NCBI GenBank assembly: GCA_934667505.1 | Contig: CAKULY010000009.1 | Span: forward strand, 11,270 to 75,269 | From: an uncultured Treponema sp. | GTDB lineage: Bacteria > Spirochaetota > Spirochaetia > Treponematales > Treponemataceae | Length of the DNA: 64,000 bases | Direction of reading: 5' to 3' | Part shown: positions 60,151 to 64,000 of the stretch, in pieces | Layout: the number at the start of each line of letters is the position of its first letter | How positions within the stretch are numbered: the first letter of the stretch is position 1 | The notes under the pieces: generated by a model | What the model was told of the DNA's origin: nothing | Seen by the model: the letters and a program-made list of their open reading frames with translations, nothing else | Database searches by the model: none | Position numbers and translations under genes: made by a program

Positions 60151-61290
60151 ATGAATGATTGGAAAAAGGTACGGCTTGGGGATTATATTTCAGAATATTC
60201 AGTAAAAAATAGAAATTCAGAAGATATTTCTGTTTATAGCGTTACAAATACAAAAGGTTTCTGCACAGAATATTTTAGCAAAGATGTTTCAAGTAAAGAC
60301 AAAACAAATTATAAAATAGTTCCTCGTGGTTATTTCGCATATAATCCATCTAGAATTAATGTTGGCTCTGTTGATTGGCAACGATATGAAGACAGAGTTA
60401 TTGTAAGTCCGTTGTACAATGTTTTTGCTGTTTCAGAAGAACTTGAACAGCAATATTTGTATTATTTCTTGAAAAGTGATATCGGGCATTCATTAATTGT
60501 TTCAAAAGCTGAGGGAAGCGTTCGTGATAATCTGAAAATCGCAATGTTGTCTGAATTTCCAATTCCTCTTCCTCCGCTAGAAACACAAAAACAAATTGCC
60601 ACAACATTAGACAAAGTAACCAAAATAATCGCAGAAAGCAAACAACTTCTAAAAAAATACGACCTGCTTATCAAATCTAGGTTCATTGAGATGTTTGGGG
60701 ATAATCCTATTGAAAATTGGAATGTTGAAAAACTGAGAAATACTGGAAATTTCAAAAATGGAATGAATTTCAGCTATGAGGACAATGGTTTTGAAATCAA
60801 TTGCCTTGGCGTTGGCGATTTTAAAGACAATTCGGTTATTTCTGAAACATCTGTTTTGCCAATAATTTTTCTTAATGAAAAACCAACTGATGAATATTTG
60901 CTTCAAAAAGAAGATATTGTTTTTGTCCGTTCCAATGGAAACAAGGATTTAGTTGGCAGATGTGTTTTAGTCTATCCTGACACGCTTTCGACTTTTAGCG
61001 GATTTTGCATTCGTTATAGAAAAACTTCTGAAAAATTGAATTCTATATATCTGCTTCAATATTTAAAAATGCCAAATACAAGAAAAAGAATGTCTGGTCG
61101 CGGTGCAAATATTCAAAACCTAAATCAGCAGATTTTATCAAATCTTGAAATTCCAATTCCCCCTCCCGCACTTCAGCAACAGTTCGCCGCCTTCGTCCAG
61201 CAAATCGACAAATCAAAATCGGTCATCAAACAATCCTTGCAAAAATCAGAAACCTTGTACAAGTCGCTTATGCAGCGATATTTCGCGTAG
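60151..61290 (+). CDS. hsdS: Type I restriction-modification specificity subunit (HsdS), orphan
   Basis: I choose the ATG at 60151 (MNDWKKVRLGDYI), 12 bases after AGG; in-frame ATGs at 60139 and 60115 are possible. The ~379-residue protein has two target-recognition domains separated by helical spacers: PIPLPPLETQKQIATTLDKVTKII and IPIPPPALQQQFAAFVQQIDKSKS. This is the typical two-TRD HsdS layout that sets DNA sequence specificity. No hsdM or hsdR lies in the window on either side, so it is an orphan here or partners genes elsewhere. Confidence 0.88.
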   Translation: MNDWKKVRLGDYISEYSVKNRNSEDISVYSVTNTKGFCTEYFSKDVSSKDKTNYKIVPRGYFAYNPSRINVGSVDWQRYEDRVIVSPLYNVFAVSEELEQQYLYYFLKSDIGHSLIVSKAEGSVRDNLKIAMLSEFPIPLPPLETQKQIATTLDKVTKIIAESKQLLKKYDLLIKSRFIEMFGDNPIENWNVEKLRNTGNFKNGMNFSYEDNGFEINCLGVGDFKDNSVISETSVLPIIFLNEKPTDEYLLQKEDIVFVRSNGNKDLVGRCVLVYPDTLSTFSGFCIRYRKTSEKLNSIYLLQYLKMPNTRKRMSGRGANIQNLNQQILSNLEIPIPPPALQQQFAAFVQQIDKSKSVIKQSLQKSETLYKSLMQRYFA

Positions 61291-61367
61291 CAAAATTCGG
61301 CAAGCAGCTTGCTGCGGCGAATATTTTGGCTAGCTTATAAAAAATCTGTAATAGTTGTTAATTTAAT

Positions 61368-61410
61368 TTATTTGTCAAAACTTGACAAATAATACTGTTT
61401 AAACTATATT
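61368..61410 (+). promoter_or_regulatory. Consensus promoter with a 25-bp palindromic operator for the AAA ATPase gene
   Basis: TTGACA (61382-61387) and TATATT (61405-61410) are 17 bases apart. A perfect 11-bp inverted repeat, TTATTTGTCAA and TTGACAAATAA around AAC (61368-61392), covers the -35 box, a typical repressor position. The leader then carries AAGGGG before the ATG. Confidence 0.7.
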
Positions 61411-61433
61411 TTAGGCAAGTTAAGGGGCAAGTT

Positions 61434-62603
61434 ATGTTGTTAGGATATGGTGCAAGAAACTGCTGGGGTTTTAAAGATTGGATGCAAGTAAGTTTGGAAC
61501 TTGATGGTTCTGTTCCTGCTGATATTTCTATGAATCTGCCGGCTTCTACAGCTATGTGTTTCAAAGGAGCAAATGCTTCCGGTAAAACAAACGGTCTAAA
61601 AGTATTAACATTTATAAAATATTTTGCTCAGTTTAGTTTTCAGACTAAGCCAGATGATATGATTTTGTTCGATCCATATTTTTATCAAGATGAAGAGGCT
61701 GAATTTTATATTGAATTTACACAAAACGATATTTATTATAGATATGAGTTAAAAAACACTCGAAAATCTGTAATATCAGAAAAGCTGTTCAGAAAAAAAG
61801 CAGAAGAAGGTTCAAGAGAAACTGAAATTTTTGCACGCAAAGGAAACTTAATTACAAAAAACACTTTGTACAAAGGTCATTCTGATATTCTTTTTAGAAA
61901 CAATGCCTCATTCATTTGCACTCTTAATCAATACAATATTCCAGAAATCAAAGATATTTTTTCTTTCTTTTTTCATATTGTTGTGAATGTAGTTTATACA
62001 GGTTTGTCAAATAAAGGATATGATGACCAATTTGGTACTTCTAGTTTTTATTCAATACATCCAGAACATCTTGCTTTTACAGCAAAAAAAATTGAACAGT
62101 TTGACACAGGCATAAATAAAATAGAAATAAAATCAAAGACAAATGAATACAACCAGATATTTTATTATCCAGTTTTTTATCACAAAATAGAAAATGGAAA
62201 AAATCTTCCGTTGTTGTACGATGCGGAATCTAGCGGAACAAAGGCTTTGTTCGGAACTCTTATGAATTATTACAGTGTTCTTTCAGAGGGTGGAATTCTT
62301 GTTCTTGATGAGTTTGACATTAATTTGCATCCAGATATTCTTCCTTGTCTTTTGGATTTGTTCCTTGTAAAAGAAAACAATCCTAAAAATGCACAGCTTA
62401 TTTTCACATCGCATAACACAGAAATCATGGATATTCTTGGTCGCTACAGAACTTACATTTTTGAAAAAGAAAATAATGAAAGTTTCTGCTATCGTTTAGA
62501 TGAGCCAAAATCGCCCAGCTTAAGAAACGACCGGCCTGTTTCTGTTCCATACAAAAGGCATTTAATTGGAGGATTCCCTAAAATTGGCAGTAAAGAAAAA
62601 TAA
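61434..62603 (+). CDS. AAA-family ATPase of the abortive-infection/RloA-like type
   Basis: The 389-residue protein starts with a characteristic ABC/SMC-like strand (MLLGYGARNCWGFKDWMQVSLELDG). Walker A is GANASGKTN (about 45). Late motifs are LPLLYDAESSGTKALFGTL (signature-like), the Walker B ILVLDEFDINLHP (about 288) and the switch-type His in IFTSHNTEIMD. This is the AAA_15/AAA_21 organisation of OLD-like and RloA/AbiL-type defence ATPases. A small gene overlaps its end. A palindromic operator on its promoter suggests tight control. A defence role is inferred from family and island context. Confidence 0.8.
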   Translation: MLLGYGARNCWGFKDWMQVSLELDGSVPADISMNLPASTAMCFKGANASGKTNGLKVLTFIKYFAQFSFQTKPDDMILFDPYFYQDEEAEFYIEFTQNDIYYRYELKNTRKSVISEKLFRKKAEEGSRETEIFARKGNLITKNTLYKGHSDILFRNNASFICTLNQYNIPEIKDIFSFFFHIVVNVVYTGLSNKGYDDQFGTSSFYSIHPEHLAFTAKKIEQFDTGINKIEIKSKTNEYNQIFYYPVFYHKIENGKNLPLLYDAESSGTKALFGTLMNYYSVLSEGGILVLDEFDINLHPDILPCLLDLFLVKENNPKNAQLIFTSHNTEIMDILGRYRTYIFEKENNESFCYRLDEPKSPSLRNDRPVSVPYKRHLIGGFPKIGSKEK

Positions 62604-63006
62604 TCCCCGAAAGGACAAGTTTCTAAATTCTCTTCCAAATGATATGCATGTTTCTAATATCGCTGATGTGAAAGGAAAAATTTCATTCAGCTTTAAATAT
62701 TTTGACTCAAGCCAAGAAGCGGGACAAGATTTTAAGGACTGGACAGATGAGCAGAAAAATCAGCTTTTAAATAAACTTCGTGATTATTCTCGCGAGGATA
62801 AAAAATATTGGCTAAACCAAAGAATTGGTGGTGGCGGATTAAAAATATTGGAAATTTATGGGAATTTTCCTCGTAATTCTGATTTTACTTATCCTTCTCA
62901 TGTTCCCGAAAATGTAAAATGGGCAAGATTTAGAATGGAAAGTGCGGTTCGCTTGATTGGATTTTTTGTTAACGAAAATGAAGCGGCAAAGTTTATGAAA
63001 ATCTAG
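62584..63006 (+). CDS. Small partner protein of the AAA ATPase, possibly with a chimeric 3' end
   Basis: I choose TTG 62584, 8 nt after GGAGGA and inside the ATPase gene; TTG 62566 is the longer option. The ~140-residue protein (MAVKKNNPRKDKFLNSLPND...) has a basic start, GKISFSFKYFDSSQEAGQDF, and VPENVKWARFRMESAVRLIGF. The last 14 residues, FVNENEAAKFMKI, look like the N-terminus of a RelB/DinJ-type antitoxin, whose remainder follows in another frame. The natural C-terminus may therefore have been deleted. The function is unknown; the overlap suggests it works with the ATPase. Confidence 0.55.
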   Translation: MAVKKNNPRKDKFLNSLPNDMHVSNIADVKGKISFSFKYFDSSQEAGQDFKDWTDEQKNQLLNKLRDYSREDKKYWLNQRIGGGGLKILEIYGNFPRNSDFTYPSHVPENVKWARFRMESAVRLIGFFVNENEAAKFMKI

Positions 63007-63221
63007 GACTAGACTTATCCTCTGCTGTAAGAATGTTTTTTTAAAGGTCTGTTCAGGTTGGCGGAATTCCATTTTCTGTAAGCAATGAAAAATCTTATGA
63101 TTTTAATTCGGCACTCTCAAATATTATTTAGACAAGAAATGATTCTGTAAAAAATGAAACAGACCCTATCACTCTTGACGAAATAAATGCAGAAATCAAA
63201 GCCTATAGGAGCGGCAGGTGA
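62994..63221 (+). pseudogene. RelB/DinJ-type antitoxin remnant with two in-frame stops
   Basis: A single reading frame gives YENLGLDLSSAVRMFF, a TAA at 63042, RSVQVGGIPFSVSNEKSYDF, a TAG at 63129, and TLDEINAEIKAYRSGR before the final TGA. These are the central and C-terminal blocks of DinJ-like antitoxins (LGL(D/N)xSxA, VxxxxIPF, INAEI). Loss of the start and two stops mark it as decayed. It overlaps the PIN remnant by GTGA. Confidence 0.7.
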
Positions 63222-63460
63222 AATGTTATGCCGTCATAGATACAAATGTCATTGTATCCGCATTTCTTTCTGTGCAAAATTATTCAAATCTTGAGGGTTC
63301 CACAACTTTTTAGGTGTTAAAAGTCATTCTTGATGATAAAAATAAAATAATTCCAATTTTTAATGATGAAATTCTTGAAAAATACAAAGAAGTTCTTTCT
63401 AGACCGTTTTTCAAGATTTCAAAAAATATTTCATTGAAAACTTATGAAAAAATAAACTCG
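63218..63460 (+). pseudogene. PIN-domain toxin remnant
   Basis: From GTG 63218 the frame reads KCYAVIDTNVIVSAFLS with the first catalytic Asp. A TAG follows at 63311-63313, then in the same frame VLKVILDDKNKIIPIFNDEILEKYKEVLSRPFF, a typical PIN_3 middle. The sequence then runs into the 3' end of the convergent YafQ remnant, so the C-terminal third is missing. Confidence 0.65.
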
Positions 63461-63474
63461 CCCGCATATAAATT

Positions 63475-63774
63475 TTACATTCCAAACAAATCCGTGTGGC
63501 TACCGGTGTCTACAAGCTCAAGAATCAGAATGTCGTTGAAGATTCTGTAAATTAAAAGCAAATCCGGTAGAATATGACATTCACGGTTGCCTTTTAGTTT
63601 TCCTGTGAGTTCGTGGTCGCGAAATCGTTCGGGAAGTTTTTCGCCTTTTGCAAGAATTTCGATTGCGGCTTTCAGCTTTTCAGAATCTTTCACACTGCGT
63701 TTTTTAATGAGTTTCGCGTGTTTTTAGAATCGCTTTGTGGCTCGCGTTTTATATTTGTAGAAATTTTCGCTCAT
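63475..63774 (-). pseudogene. YafQ/RelE-type toxin with premature stop
   Basis: The ATG at 63774 overlaps the antitoxin stop (ATGA). The frame reads MSENFYKYKTRATKRF, a TAA at 63724-63726, then KHAKLIKKRSVKDSEKL and a full YafQ body: GEKLPERFRDHELTGKLKGNREC, HILPDLLLIYRIFND and LVDTGSHTDLFGM. The catalytic His/Asp/His-type positions remain, but codon 17 is a stop. A shorter product from the GTG at 63693 could be made but would lack the first helix. Confidence 0.7.
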
Positions 63775-64000
63775 AAGCCGATTTCATCCCAAAGTTCCTG
63801 AGGCGTTTCGTACGTTTTCGCATTCGAATCGTTCATAAGCTGGTCGGCTTCTTCAGATGCAAGCTCAATTTCGCTCTTGCGTCTTGTCCGCTGCGGCTTG
63901 AACGGCAGTCCATTTTCCCTGACTGACTGCCGCAAAAACATATTGATTGCGCTCGAAAGCGAAAGCCCCAAATCGTTGTAAAGCTCCGTCGCCTGTTCCT
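63771..64000 (-). CDS. RelB/DinJ-family antitoxin, 5' end beyond the window
   Basis: The frame is open to the window edge and reads EQATELYNDLGLSLSSAINMFLRQSVRENGLPFKPQ, the standard DinJ ribbon-helix-helix core, then an Arg/Lys stretch and the tail TYETPQELWDEIGL that should wrap the toxin. It overlaps the downstream YafQ-type toxin by 4 bases. It appears intact, unlike its toxin. Confidence 0.8.
   Translation of the reverse strand, partial: EQATELYNDLGLSLSSAINMFLRQSVRENGLPFKPQRTRRKSEIELASEEADQLMNDSNAKTYETPQELWDEIGL

Noticed and set aside
60151..61290. A complete type I restriction-modification operon
   Set aside because: Only the specificity subunit is present; neither side carries hsdM or hsdR sequence.

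Overview
The window looks like a chromosomal segment of a host-associated treponeme (spirochaete). Pointers are the low G+C, A/T-rich codon use, many lipoproteins with loose spirochaetal lipoboxes (FSAC, FLSC, FSSC, FTGC), class III nucleotide cyclases, a def-fmt-PASTA cluster, and large surface-type lipoproteins and starch-active enzymes as in gut or rumen Treponema. This assignment is inference from gene content; no rRNA is present.

Layout. 1-3947: end of an RND efflux operon (adaptor, pump, small PII-like accessory protein). 4154-7053 (minus): prmC, prfA and a PurO-type IMP cyclohydrolase. 7352-27912: a 20-kb extracellular starch/surface region. Two multidomain GH13 lipoproteins (one MalS-like) bracket a beta-strand adhesin-like protein, an SDR oxidoreductase, and an operon of META and fibronectin-III lipoproteins with an envelope protein, plus a Big2 lipoprotein and a broken PIN toxin locus. 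28148-34875: gdhA, an HD-GYP phosphodiesterase, HU, an HU-transmembrane-LysM fusion, argS and a STAS/zinc-ribbon protein. 34876-35230: a gene-free stretch with two helically phased pairs of DnaA-box-like sites. 35231-42273: a triple-fused ECF transporter, tRNA-Cys, a small terminal-inverted-repeat element, a lipoprotein, and a propeller-sensor nucleotide cyclase. 42349-43906: small genes, an XRE repressor with operators and a BrnT/BrnA module. 44076-54627: metabolism and housekeeping (HisA-HisI-HisE fusion, hisD, AEC permease, def, fmt, PASTA protein, aroDE fusion, rpiA, RluA-type synthase). 54624-59828: EAL/GGDEF protein, second cyclase, argC. 60151-64000: an accessory island with an orphan HsdS, an operator-controlled AAA ATPase, and several decayed toxin-antitoxin modules.

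Themes. Signalling is rich in second messengers: two probable adenylate cyclases, one HD-GYP and one EAL protein, and one STAS protein. The intergenic spaces carry at least four families of hairpin-forming dispersed repeats, several next to gene starts. Four genes (argS, the XRE regulator, brnT and the PIN-associated antitoxin) have a -10-like hexamer ending exactly 6 nt before the ATG and no Shine-Dalgarno, which suggests leaderless mRNAs. The most interesting candidates are the HU-TM-LysM protein, the DnaA-box region, the module shared by the two amylase lipoproteins, the fibronectin-III lipoprotein operon with its duplicated C-terminal module, and the palindrome-controlled ATPase in the decayed 3' island.
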